Shown one piece after another: positions 34,206-42,550 of a DNA stretch of 64,000 nt. The translations under genes were made by a program, and so were the position numbers. This DNA comes from Bradyrhizobium sp. CB82 (GTDB taxonomy: Bacteria; Pseudomonadota; Alphaproteobacteria; Rhizobiales; Xanthobacteraceae), in the NCBI RefSeq assembly GCF_029714405.1, contig NZ_CP121650.1, positions 4,779,001 to 4,843,000 of the forward strand. The letters run 5' to 3'. Within the stretch, counting starts at the first letter, position 1. Every line of letters begins with the position of its first letter. The notes beneath the pieces were generated by a model. It did not search any database. It saw only the letters and a program-made list of their open reading frames with translations, and had not been told where the DNA came from.

Positions 34206-35327
34206 ATGAATGCACATCAAGCGCTCGTGGTCGGGGAGCCGATCGGGGCACAGGCCGCAATTTCGCAGGGCGATGCGCCCGACGCCATGGTCCGGTTCGA
34301 AACCATCTCGAAGATCTATCCGGCCTATCGCGACAAGTCCGGAGTCCATGCCTTGCAGGACATCGACTTTGCGATTGCGCGCGGATCGATCACCGGCGTG
34401 ATCGGCCGCTCGGGCGCGGGCAAGTCGAGCCTGGTGCGCCTGATCAACGGGTTGGAGAAGCCGACCACCGGCCGCGTCGTGGTCGATGGCCGCGACATCT
34501 CGGCGCTGTCCGGCCGCAACTTACGGCTCGCGCAGCGCTCGATCGGAATGATCTTCCAGCACTTCAACCTGCTGTCGTCGCGCACTGCAGCCGACAACGT
34601 CGCGCTGCCGCTGGAAATCGCCGGTTGGCCGAAAGCCGAGATCAGGACGCGCGTCGCCGAGCTGCTCGCACTCGTCGGAATTTCCGACAAGGCCGATCGT
34701 TATCCCTCAGAACTTTCCGGCGGCCAGAAGCAGCGCGTCGGCATTGCGCGGGCGCTGGCGACGCGTCCCAACGTGTTGCTGTCGGACGAGGCGACCTCGG
34801 CGCTCGATCCGCAGACCACGCGCGCGATCCTCGATCTGCTTGCGAGCATCAATCGCGAGCTCGGCGTGACCATCGTACTGATCACGCATGAGATGTCCGT
34901 GGTGCGGCAGCTCGCAAAGGAGGTCGTCGTGATCGATGCCGGTCACATCGTCGAGCGCGGCCACGTCGCTGACATCTTCACCAATCCGAGGCATCCCATC
35001 ACGCAATCCTTCATCGCGGAGGTCGTCGGCGACAGTCTGCCGGTGTCGCTGGCCTCCCGCCTCACGGCGCAGCCGGTTGCGGGCGGCCAGGCCGTGATCC
35101 GCGTTCAGGTGCGCGGCACGGGTGCGGGTGACACGCTCGTGGCGCGGCTCGCGCGCGAGGTCGGAATCGACGTGGCGCTGCTCGCCGCGCGCATCGACGA
35201 GATCGGCGGCCAGCACGTCGGCTCGCTGACGATCGGGATTCCCGGCGGGGAGGGGGCCGCACAGCAGGTGCTGGCCTGGCTCCTGCAACACCAATTCGCT
35301 TCGGAGCGTCTCGGCCATGTCGCCTGA
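34206..35327 (+). CDS. metN: Methionine ABC transporter ATP-binding protein
   Basis: 373 residues. Walker A GRSGAGKSSLVRL, Q-loop FQHFNLL, signature LSGGQKQR, Walker B VLLSDEATSALD and the H-loop LITHEMSVV are present. A C-terminal NIL domain (about 300-373) is the methionine-sensing regulatory domain of MetN. It powers uptake of D/L-methionine through MetI. The ATG at 34206 was preferred over an upstream in-frame ATG seven codons earlier. No SAM riboswitch was recognised upstream. The periplasmic binding protein metQ is not in the window. Confidence 0.93.
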   Translation: MNAHQALVVGEPIGAQAAISQGDAPDAMVRFETISKIYPAYRDKSGVHALQDIDFAIARGSITGVIGRSGAGKSSLVRLINGLEKPTTGRVVVDGRDISALSGRNLRLAQRSIGMIFQHFNLLSSRTAADNVALPLEIAGWPKAEIRTRVAELLALVGISDKADRYPSELSGGQKQRVGIARALATRPNVLLSDEATSALDPQTTRAILDLLASINRELGVTIVLITHEMSVVRQLAKEVVVIDAGHIVERGHVADIFTNPRHPITQSFIAEVVGDSLPVSLASRLTAQPVAGGQAVIRVQVRGTGAGDTLVARLAREVGIDVALLAARIDEIGGQHVGSLTIGIPGGEGAAQQVLAWLLQHQFASERLGHVA

Positions 35328-35982
35328 AATGATCAATCTCATCGTCCAGGCAACCGGCGAAAGCCTGTTCATGGTTTCAGTCGCCGCTCTGCTCGGCACC
35401 ATCTTCGGCCTGCCGATCGGGGTGTTCCTGGCAACCAGCCGCAAAGGCGAGCTGTTCGCCGCGCCCGCGGTCAACGCCGTGCTCGGCATGGTCGTCAACG
35501 CAACGCGCTCGACGCCGTTCATCATCCTGGTGGTCGCGATCATCCCGTTCACGCGGATGATCGCGGGCACGTCGATCGGATCGACGGCGGCGATCGTGCC
35601 GCTGACGATCGCCTCCACGCCCTTCATTGCGCGGCTCGTCGAAGCCGCGATCCGCGAGGTCGATGCCGGCCTGATCGAGACGGCATCCTCGTTCGGCGCC
35701 TCGCCGCTCCAGATCGTGCTCAAAGTGCTGATCCCCGAGGCGCTGCCCGGCCTTGTCCTCGCGCTCACGCTCGCGGTCGTCAGCCTGCTCGGCTATTCCG
35801 CGATGGTCGGCGCGGTCGGTGGCGGCGGGCTGGGCGACCTCGGCATCCGCTACGGCTACCAGCGCTTCATGCCGGAGATGATGCTCGCCGTCGTAGTCGT
35901 CCTGATCGCACTGGTGCAGGCGGTCCAGTCCGCGGGCGACTATCTGGCGCGCCGGGTCAACCGCCGGCTGCGGCATCGCTGA
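35317..35982 (+). CDS. metI: Methionine ABC transporter permease
   Basis: 221 residues, five or six membrane helices. The EAA loop is present (EAAIREVDAGLIETASSFGA), as are ATRSTPFIILVVAIIPFTR and VGAVGGGGLGDLGIRYGYQR, typical of MetI. It overlaps metN by 11 bp. MetQ would be expected next; instead a HAD phosphatase follows after 95 bp. Confidence 0.94.
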   Translation: MSPEMINLIVQATGESLFMVSVAALLGTIFGLPIGVFLATSRKGELFAAPAVNAVLGMVVNATRSTPFIILVVAIIPFTRMIAGTSIGSTAAIVPLTIASTPFIARLVEAAIREVDAGLIETASSFGASPLQIVLKVLIPEALPGLVLALTLAVVSLLGYSAMVGAVGGGGLGDLGIRYGYQRFMPEMMLAVVVVLIALVQAVQSAGDYLARRVNRRLRHR

Positions 35983-36077
35983 CGCCGAAAGGAACAAGCT
36001 GTTGACTTGATCGTATGCTTCCATGCCCCAGCAAGGCGAGGGCGCCTCGGGCCACAGCAATGTAACGGAGAGCTTGC

Positions 36078-36752
36078 ATGCGCATCGAACCGGTCTTCCT
36101 GTTTGACCTCGACGGTACGCTGGTCGACAGCGTCTATCAGCATGTGCTCGCCTGGAAGCACGCGCTCGACGCCGAGGGCTTCGAGCTCTCGGTCTGGCGC
36201 ATCCATCGCAAGATCGGCATGAGCGGCGGTCTCTTCACCAATCAGCTCCTGCGCGAGATCGGCGTCGAGATCAGCGAGGAGCGCATCGACCGGCTGCGCC
36301 GCGCGCACGCGGCGTCCTACCAGCAGCAGGCGGGCCAGATCCGCCCGCTTCCCGGTGCGCGCGAACTGCTGCAATGGCTGTCGGAGGCGAAAATCCCGTG
36401 GGCAATCGCCACCAGCGGCCGGATGGAGACCGCGGCCGTGAACCTCGCCTCGCTCGGCGTCGATCCCGCACGCACGCCCGTGGTGACGCGCGACCAGGTC
36501 AAATATGCAAAGCCCGACCCCGACCTGTTTCTCGCCGCAGCCGCGCGGCTGAACGCGCCGATCGAGACGGCCGTCGTGGTCGGCGACAGCGTCTGGGACA
36601 TGATGGCCGCCGTCCGCTGCCGCGCGTTTGGCGTCGGCCTCCTGAGCGGCGGCTACGGGCCGGACGAACTGCGCCAATCCGGCGCCTTCCGCGTCTACGA
36701 CGATCCGGCCGACATGCTGCGCCGGATCGACGAGGTCGGCGGCCGGCGATGA
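36078..36752 (+). CDS. HAD-superfamily hydrolase (phosphatase-like)
   Basis: 224 residues, class I HAD. Motif I is FLFDLDGTLVDS with the nucleophilic aspartate, motif II ATSGR, motif III KYAKPDPDLF and motif IV VVVGDSVWDMMAA. An alpha-helical cap (about 30-95) places it among beta-phosphoglucomutase/phosphoglycolate-phosphatase-like enzymes. The substrate is unknown. It follows metI on the same strand, but no connection with methionine uptake is implied by sequence. Confidence 0.9.
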   Translation: MRIEPVFLFDLDGTLVDSVYQHVLAWKHALDAEGFELSVWRIHRKIGMSGGLFTNQLLREIGVEISEERIDRLRRAHAASYQQQAGQIRPLPGARELLQWLSEAKIPWAIATSGRMETAAVNLASLGVDPARTPVVTRDQVKYAKPDPDLFLAAAARLNAPIETAVVVGDSVWDMMAAVRCRAFGVGLLSGGYGPDELRQSGAFRVYDDPADMLRRIDEVGGRR

Positions 36753-36915
36753 CGCGGAAGTCAGCTCAAGCGGCGAAAGTCAGCACGTGATCGTTTGACC
36801 TCCATGTGGGGTTTCCGGGACTCATAGTGAAGAGGTTCACACACGGTCCGTGACGAGGGCCGCTGTGCGCACGGAATTCGTGGCGGAAATATCTCTAATC
36901 GAAGAGGGTGCCCCC

Positions 36916-37191
36916 ATGAAAACCCGGTTCTTGATTGTGGCCGCCGTTGCTTGCCTCGTGGCGACCAATCACGCCGATGCCTGCACACCGCGTCCGAGTG
37001 CCGACAACGCCTGTGGACTTCGAGCGCGCGATGGCCGGCGCCTTCAACGTGGAAACCGAGTGGGTTTACGTGCCCGACGAGCCCGTCATCGACGAGTCGA
37101 ACAGGGCTAGTCTAACGTCTCGCTGGTCTGGCCGCTGTATGGCCCGATGGGTGTGGGTGTTCGCTGCTTCATGCCGGGAACGATGACGTGA
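36916..37191 (+). pseudogene. Degenerate small secreted-protein gene
   Basis: The first frame encodes a good signal peptide (KTRFLIVAAVACLVATNHAD followed by AC). A plausible mature sequence is then spread over the other two frames: VDFERAMAGAFNVETEWVYV in the second, and SNVSLVWPLYGPMGVGVRCF in the third, ending at TGA 37189-37191. This looks like one protein broken by two frameshifts. No family was recognised. The ribosome binding region (GAAGAGGGTG) stands 7 bp before the ATG. Confidence 0.4.
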
Positions 37192-37351
37192 GGCGCGTGG
37201 TGTGCGTTGCGATCCTGCAACGTTAATGAGCCCTGCGAGATGCTGGAGCCTGCCGGAACCCTGCCGCGTGAGTCTGGATTCCCGCGATGGTTGGGATAAG
37301 GTTACACTACCTGCGCAGAAAAAAATTGCAGACGACATCCGGGAGGAAGCG

Positions 37352-39148
37352 ATGCTCGACACCACGCTTAGCGCGCGCGTCCAAGTTATCCTCGACAAGT
37401 TTGAAGCCGCGCTTGCGGCGGGCGAACTCGACGCCGCCGCCGGAATGTTTGCTCCGGAATGCTACTGGCGCGACCTCGTTGCGTTCACCTGGAACATCAA
37501 GACAATGGAAGGCCGCGATCAGATCCGCGACATGCTCGCGCATTGCCTAGCGCATGTGAAGCCGCGCAACTGGAAAATCGCCGAAGGTGAAGCGCCAACC
37601 GAGGCTGGCGGCGTGACCGAGGCCTGGATCACGTTCGAGACCGAGGTCGCGCGCGGATATGGACTCATCCGCCTGCAGAACGGCCAGATCTGGACGCTCC
37701 TGACGACGACGGCCGAACTCAAGGGCCATGAGGAAAAGGCTGGCTTCAGCCGGCCGCTCGGAGCCAGGCACGGCGTCAATCCAGGCGCCAAGACCTGGAA
37801 GGAACTGCGTGACGAGGAAGCCGAGCACCTCGGCTTCAAGACCCAGCCCTACGTACTGATCATCGGCGGCGGGCAGGGCGGCATTGCGCTCGGGGCGCGG
37901 CTGCGACAGCTCGGTGTTCCGACGATCATCGTCGAAAAGAACGCACGCGCCGGCGATTCCTGGCGCAACCGCTACAAGTCGCTCTGTCTGCACGACCCCG
38001 TCTGGTACGATCACTTGCCCTACATCGATTTCCCCAAGAACTGGCCAGTGTTCTCGCCCAAGGACAAGATCGGCGATTGGCTGGAGATGTACGTCAAGGT
38101 CATGGAGTTGAACTACTGGACGAACAGCGCGGCCAAACACGCCAGCTGGGACGACACCAAGAAGGAATGGGCCGTCGTCGTTGAACGTGATGGCAAGGAG
38201 ATGACGCTACGGCCCAAGCAGCTTGTGTTCGCGACCGGCATGTCGGCCAAGCCGAACATGCCGAAAATCAAGGGCATGGAAACCTTCAAGGGCGAGCAGC
38301 ACCATTCCTCACGCCATCCCGGCTCCGACGCCTACAAGGGCAAGAAGGTGGTGGTGATCGGCTCGAACAATTCGGCCCATGACATCTGCGCTGCACTGTA
38401 CGAGACCGGCATCGACGTAACGATGGTGCAACGCTCGACGACGCACATCGTGCGCTCGGATTCGCTGATGGAGACCCTCGGCGATCTTTATTCCGAACGT
38501 GCCGTCCGCAGCGGAATGACGACGGCAAAGGCCGACCTGATCTTCGCCTCACTGCCCTACCGGATATTGAATCAGTTTCAAAAGCCGGTCTACGACAAGA
38601 TCCGCCAGGACGACGCCGCTTTCTACGCCGGGCTGGAGAAGGCCGGCTTCATGCTCGACTTCGGTGACGACGATTCCGGGCTATTCATGAAATATCTTCG
38701 CCGCGGCTCGGGCTATTACATCGACGTCGGCGCCTCACAGCTTATCATTGACGGCAAAATCAAACTGTTCACGGGTCAGGTCGAGGAGATCACCCCCAAC
38801 GGCGTCAGGCTTGACAACGGCAAGGAATTGCCAGCGGACGTGATCGTCTATGCCACCGGCTACAGCTCGATGAATGGCTTTGTCGCCGATCTCGTCAGTC
38901 GAGAAATGGCCGACAAAGTCGGCAAGGTCTGGGGCCTTGGCTCGAATACGACAAAAGACCCTGGGCCTTGGGAAGGTGAGCAGCGCAACATGTGGAAGCC
39001 GACGCAGCAGGAGGGCCTATGGTTCCACGGCGGCAATCTGCATCAGTCGCGACACTACTCGCAATTCCTTTCCCTGCAGCTGAAAGCTCGCTACGAGAGC
39101 ATCCCGACGCCGGTGTATGGCCTGCAGACTGTTCATCACAAGGCCTGA
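37352..39148 (+). CDS. Flavin-containing monooxygenase with N-terminal SnoaL-like domain
   Basis: 598 residues. About residues 1-120 resemble an NTF2/SnoaL fold (VILDKFEAALAAGELDAAAG, YWRDLVAFTWNIKTMEGRD). The flavoprotein part begins near residue 170 with the FAD-binding VLIIGGGQGGIALGARLRQL. It continues with a second Rossmann motif for NADPH (VVVIGSNNSAHDICAALYE) and ATGYSS near the C-terminus. This is the YUC/FMO or Baeyer-Villiger-like group, which oxygenates small organic substrates. A good GGGAGG site precedes the ATG. The substrate is unknown, and no operon partner is seen. Confidence 0.88.
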   Translation: MLDTTLSARVQVILDKFEAALAAGELDAAAGMFAPECYWRDLVAFTWNIKTMEGRDQIRDMLAHCLAHVKPRNWKIAEGEAPTEAGGVTEAWITFETEVARGYGLIRLQNGQIWTLLTTTAELKGHEEKAGFSRPLGARHGVNPGAKTWKELRDEEAEHLGFKTQPYVLIIGGGQGGIALGARLRQLGVPTIIVEKNARAGDSWRNRYKSLCLHDPVWYDHLPYIDFPKNWPVFSPKDKIGDWLEMYVKVMELNYWTNSAAKHASWDDTKKEWAVVVERDGKEMTLRPKQLVFATGMSAKPNMPKIKGMETFKGEQHHSSRHPGSDAYKGKKVVVIGSNNSAHDICAALYETGIDVTMVQRSTTHIVRSDSLMETLGDLYSERAVRSGMTTAKADLIFASLPYRILNQFQKPVYDKIRQDDAAFYAGLEKAGFMLDFGDDDSGLFMKYLRRGSGYYIDVGASQLIIDGKIKLFTGQVEEITPNGVRLDNGKELPADVIVYATGYSSMNGFVADLVSREMADKVGKVWGLGSNTTKDPGPWEGEQRNMWKPTQQEGLWFHGGNLHQSRHYSQFLSLQLKARYESIPTPVYGLQTVHHKA

Positions 39149-39428
39149 AGTTACCGAGTGCGCAGCAGAGCTCGCCGATTGCGAGCTCCATGCGATTTGC
39201 CGGATCCCCGCACTCGCCAGCACAATGTCCACTTTAATCTCGCTGAGATGACATCGCTGACCAGATCCGACACGCGGGAAAAGGGTCAATTCGCCCCTGA
39301 AAATGCCGGACTGCACCACCCGGCGCCCGCAATGCCACCAATGTGACCAATCGTGAAGCCGCGATTTGTTGGGACGGCGCGGCCTGAGCCTTACCTAAGC
39401 AGGCGGCTGGTCGATTGGAGAAAAAGCG

Positions 39429-39710
39429 ATGCGTTCTATTTTTGCCTTGAGCCTTTTGATCGCCCTCTATGGCTCTGCGAACGCGGCTACAGTGCATCAC
39501 GCACATCAGCGGCACGCTATCGTTCGTCCCAACCAGGGCATGATCGCCTCAGACCCCGCTTCGGGTTTTGCCTACGTGCCGCCTGGGCCGTCAATCCGCT
39601 ACCGGCAGGCACCGTACGATGATTACGATGCGCCGTATCCGGGAGCTTCGCAGGGCTACGCGCCTGGCGAACGCGAGCGATTTCTCGACAGTGTGAGACG
39701 AGGCGGTTAG
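39429..39710 (+). CDS. Small secreted hypothetical protein
   Basis: 93 residues. The signal peptide (RSIFALSLLIALYGSANA) is probably cut after residue 19. The mature part is rich in His, Pro, Tyr and Gly (HHAHQRH; YRQAPYDDYDAPYPGASQGY), a composition often seen in small rhizobial envelope proteins. No domain is recognised. GGAGAAAAAGCG precedes the ATG. The gap 39149-39428 holds no identifiable feature. Confidence 0.65.
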   Translation: MRSIFALSLLIALYGSANAATVHHAHQRHAIVRPNQGMIASDPASGFAYVPPGPSIRYRQAPYDDYDAPYPGASQGYAPGERERFLDSVRRGG

Positions 39711-39855
39711 ACCGCCCAAACATATCGGACGAGGGCGATCGCCAAGGTGCAAACGCGCGCCTCACCGAGGTCAGCAGCGGGTCTGCAATGCCGGAAACGC
39801 GGATTCCGCGCTCCTCACCATGAGGGTCCTATGGCGCGCGCGGAGCAGGACCAAA

Positions 39856-41052
39856 TTAGAGCGCACGCCCGCCAATATTCCAGTCGCGGCCGCCCCCGCC
39901 GAAAATCTCATACCCCGTCGGCGTCACCGCAACCGTATCCTCGAGCTTGATGAAGCCGCGCTTGGGATGCTTCATCGTGGTCTCGATCGACACCACCATG
40001 CCGGGCTCCAGCGGCAGCCGCGCGTCCGGATCGTCATAGGGAACCGGACCATTGGCGGTCAGGCGAGGGGCCTCGTGGCTGACGAGGCCCATGCCATGGG
40101 CCAGGAAGTCCGTGCAGTCGCGCTGGCCGATACCGGCGAGTTCTTTCTCGGCAGCGGCATAGATCGCACCGCCCAGCGCCCCCGGCCGCACGGCCGCAAA
40201 GGCGGCGCGCTGGACGGCCTCGATCGCGGCGAGCAGGTCCTTCAGTTCGCCGTCCGGCTCGCCCAGCACGGCCATGCGGGCGAGATCGCCGATATAGCCG
40301 TGATAGTTGCCGCCGGAATCGAGCGACAGCACGTCGCCTTGCTCCCAGCGCTGCGGCGACGGCGCCCGGTTGTGGCTGTTGCCGCAAGCAAGCAGGCAAT
40401 ATTCAAAGGTCAGCCCACGCTGCGCCTCGGCGATGCGCAGGGCGTCCGACAGCTCCTGCTTGGTCGTGCCCGGACCATGCTTCGCAATCACCTCCAGCAT
40501 GGACGCGACCACGCGCTCCGAGGCCGCCTTGAGCTTGGCGAGCTCGGCCGCCGACTTCACCGCGCGCAGACGCTCCAACGTCAGCAGCGCATCCTTCAGC
40601 TCGGCGCCGGGCAGGGCGTCGGCCAGCGCCCTGCCTGCATCCATCGGCAGAAACGCCATCTCGACCCCGACCCGCTTCATCGGCACGGCCGCGTGCTTCA
40701 GGAGCTCAACCGCCCGTGTGACGGCGTCGACCGAGCCGTTGGATTCGGTCCGGACCTGCGGCACCCAGGGCGGCGCCACGGCGCGCTGATGGGTCTCCAG
40801 GCGATGCCCGATATAGATGGCCTTGCCGGGCGCACCCATGGGATAGACCAGGACCGGCAGGTACCGGCTGACACCCATCGCATCCATGTAATCGAAGAAG
40901 ATCGCGCGCTCCGCGCCCAGCAGGTACTGCACATTGTGCTTGGAGGTCGCGATCAGAACGTCGAGGCCGGCAGCCTCCATCAGCCTGTCGAGCTTGGCGG
41001 CATCGAATGGAGTCGCAGGGGACTGAGGCCCGCGGGCGACGTGGTCCTGCAT
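39856..41052 (-). CDS. M24-family metallopeptidase (Xaa-Pro dipeptidase/aminopeptidase P type)
   Basis: 398 residues. The C-terminal pita-bread domain has its five metal ligands in order: LDSGGNYHGYIGD (two Asp), LAHGMGLVSHEAP (His), VVSIETT (Glu) and FIKLEDTV (Glu). The N-terminal creatinase-like domain (about 1-165) includes IATSKHNVQYLLG. It would cleave an N-terminal residue before proline or a related amide such as creatine-like compounds. It is divergent from the TRAP operon, so it may process an imported substrate. The ATG at 41050-41052 follows a GGGAGGTC ribosome binding site. Confidence 0.9.
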   Translation of the reverse strand: MQDHVARGPQSPATPFDAAKLDRLMEAAGLDVLIATSKHNVQYLLGAERAIFFDYMDAMGVSRYLPVLVYPMGAPGKAIYIGHRLETHQRAVAPPWVPQVRTESNGSVDAVTRAVELLKHAAVPMKRVGVEMAFLPMDAGRALADALPGAELKDALLTLERLRAVKSAAELAKLKAASERVVASMLEVIAKHGPGTTKQELSDALRIAEAQRGLTFEYCLLACGNSHNRAPSPQRWEQGDVLSLDSGGNYHGYIGDLARMAVLGEPDGELKDLLAAIEAVQRAAFAAVRPGALGGAIYAAAEKELAGIGQRDCTDFLAHGMGLVSHEAPRLTANGPVPYDDPDARLPLEPGMVVSIETTMKHPKRGFIKLEDTVAVTPTGYEIFGGGGRDWNIGGRAL

Positions 41053-41200
41053 GATGGACCTCCCATGAACGGCGGTCTTTGCTGCCTGTGCAGAGATCGG
41101 CTTTGGACTTCGTTTCGAGATCAATTCTGAGCCGGGAACAGGGTTCTGGGTAGCTGCGGAATTGTCCGGCCTGATCTGCAAGGCCATATCCGCAATTCGC

Positions 41201-41250
41201 ATAAGGTATATTATGGAATATTTTTATATCCAATTAGATCAAATATTTAG
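41201..41250. promoter_or_regulatory. A/T-rich dyad region between the peptidase and TRAP genes
   Basis: In otherwise GC-rich DNA this 50 bp is about 80% A+T. It contains an imperfect palindrome GGAATATTTTTATATCC (41214-41230) and a nearby ATCAAATATTTAGA. It lies in the 463-bp divergent gap and is a good candidate for an operator/promoter of the peptidase gene or the TRAP operon. Confidence 0.4.
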
Positions 41251-41327
41251 ACGAAATTCCTGACAACGCGGATTCGGTCGAGCCCACCAATCGTCACAGC
41301 CATTGAGCTTGGCATGATCTGCCAGGC

Positions 41328-41350
41328 GCTCCTTTGCATGGGGTTGTTTT
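41328..41350 (-). repeat. Dispersed 23-bp repeat, copy in the peptidase-TRAP gap
   Basis: The reverse complement of these 23 bp, AAAACAACCCCATGCAAAGG plus AGC, is identical to 63622-63644. It belongs to a longer, more diverged dispersed element. Confidence 0.6.
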
Positions 41351-41515
41351 GCGGATTTTGGTGGCGAGCCGGTGCCTTGCGAAAGCCGATATTGCCGCGG
41401 CTCGGCTCCGCTGCAATAAGCAACACCTCGCGAGATCGCAGATGACCTCATGGCGTTCCGTCCGTATAGGTTTGCATCTCAGAACAACAACAAACCTTTT
41501 TGGGAGCAAACCCCG

Positions 41516-42535
41516 ATGAGCTTTTCCCGACGCACGCTTCTCAAGGCCTCCGCCGCGACCGCGGTCCTCGGCGGCCTCAGTGCCCCCCATGTGGCGCGCG
41601 CCCAGACGGCCGAGTTTTCGTACAAGTACGCCAACAACCTGCCGGACAGCCATCCGCTGAACATCCGCGCCAAGGAGATGGCCGCGGCGATCAAGAGCGA
41701 GACCAACGGCAAGTTCGACCTCCAGATCTTCCCGAACAACCAGCTCGGCTCCGACACCGACATGCTGAGCCAGATCCGCTCTGGTGGAGTCGAGTTCTTC
41801 ACGCTGTCGGGCCTGATCCTGGCAACGCTGGTGCCGGCGGCTTCGATCAATGGCATCGGCTTCGCGTTTCCGGACTACGACACGGTCTGGAAGGCCATGG
41901 ACGGCGACCTCGGCGCTCACGTGCGCGGCGAGATCAAGAAGGCCGGCCTCGAGGTCATGGACAAGATCTGGGACAATGGCTTCCGCCAGACCACGTCCTC
42001 GACCAGGCCGGTCAACGGCCCGGACGACCTGAAGGGTTTCAAGATCCGCGTGCCGGTGTCGCCGCTGTGGACCTCGATGTTCAAGGCGTTCGATGCGGCG
42101 CCCGCCTCGATCAACTTCAGCGAGGTCTATTCCGCGCTCCAGACCAAGGTCGTCGAAGGCCAGGAGAACCCGCTGGCGATCATCTCGACCGCCAAGCTCT
42201 ATGAGGTGCAGAAGTACTGCTCACTGACCAACCACATGTGGGATGGCTTCTGGTTCCTGGCCAACCGCCGCGCCTGGGAGAAATTGCCGGCGGATGTCCG
42301 CGCGATCGTTGCCAAGAACATCAACGCGGCCGCTGTGAAGGAACGCGAGGATACGGCCAAGCTCAACGCCAACCTCCAGCAGGAGCTGGCCGGCAAGGGC
42401 CTGACCTTCAACCAGCCGGCAACCGCGCCGTTCCGCGACAAGCTGCGCAGCGCCGGCTTCTATGCCGAGTGGAAGGGCAAGTATGGCGACCAGGCCTGGG
42501 ACCTCCTGGAAAAGGCCGTCGGCAAACTCTCGTAA
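41516..42535 (+). CDS. dctP: TRAP transporter substrate-binding protein (DctP family), Tat-exported
   Basis: 339 residues. A twin-arginine signal (FSRRTLLKASAATAVLGGLS, cleavage after ARAQ) sends it folded to the periplasm. The mature domain shows the DctP pattern: YKYANNLPDSHPLNIRAKEM, IFPNNQLGSDTDMLSQIRSG and FSEVYSALQTKVVEGQENPL, with the conserved arginine in DLKGFKIRVP. It delivers a carboxylate-type ligand to the membrane partner encoded next. GGGAG precedes the ATG at good spacing. Confidence 0.94.
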   Translation: MSFSRRTLLKASAATAVLGGLSAPHVARAQTAEFSYKYANNLPDSHPLNIRAKEMAAAIKSETNGKFDLQIFPNNQLGSDTDMLSQIRSGGVEFFTLSGLILATLVPAASINGIGFAFPDYDTVWKAMDGDLGAHVRGEIKKAGLEVMDKIWDNGFRQTTSSTRPVNGPDDLKGFKIRVPVSPLWTSMFKAFDAAPASINFSEVYSALQTKVVEGQENPLAIISTAKLYEVQKYCSLTNHMWDGFWFLANRRAWEKLPADVRAIVAKNINAAAVKEREDTAKLNANLQQELAGKGLTFNQPATAPFRDKLRSAGFYAEWKGKYGDQAWDLLEKAVGKLS

Positions 42536-42550
42536 CGCGTCAAGGCCGTC

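Noticed and set aside
39810..39832. CTCCTCACCATGAGGGTCC as an operator before the peptidase end
   Set aside because: It is a fragment of the same dispersed repeat type seen at about 33861, not a specific site.
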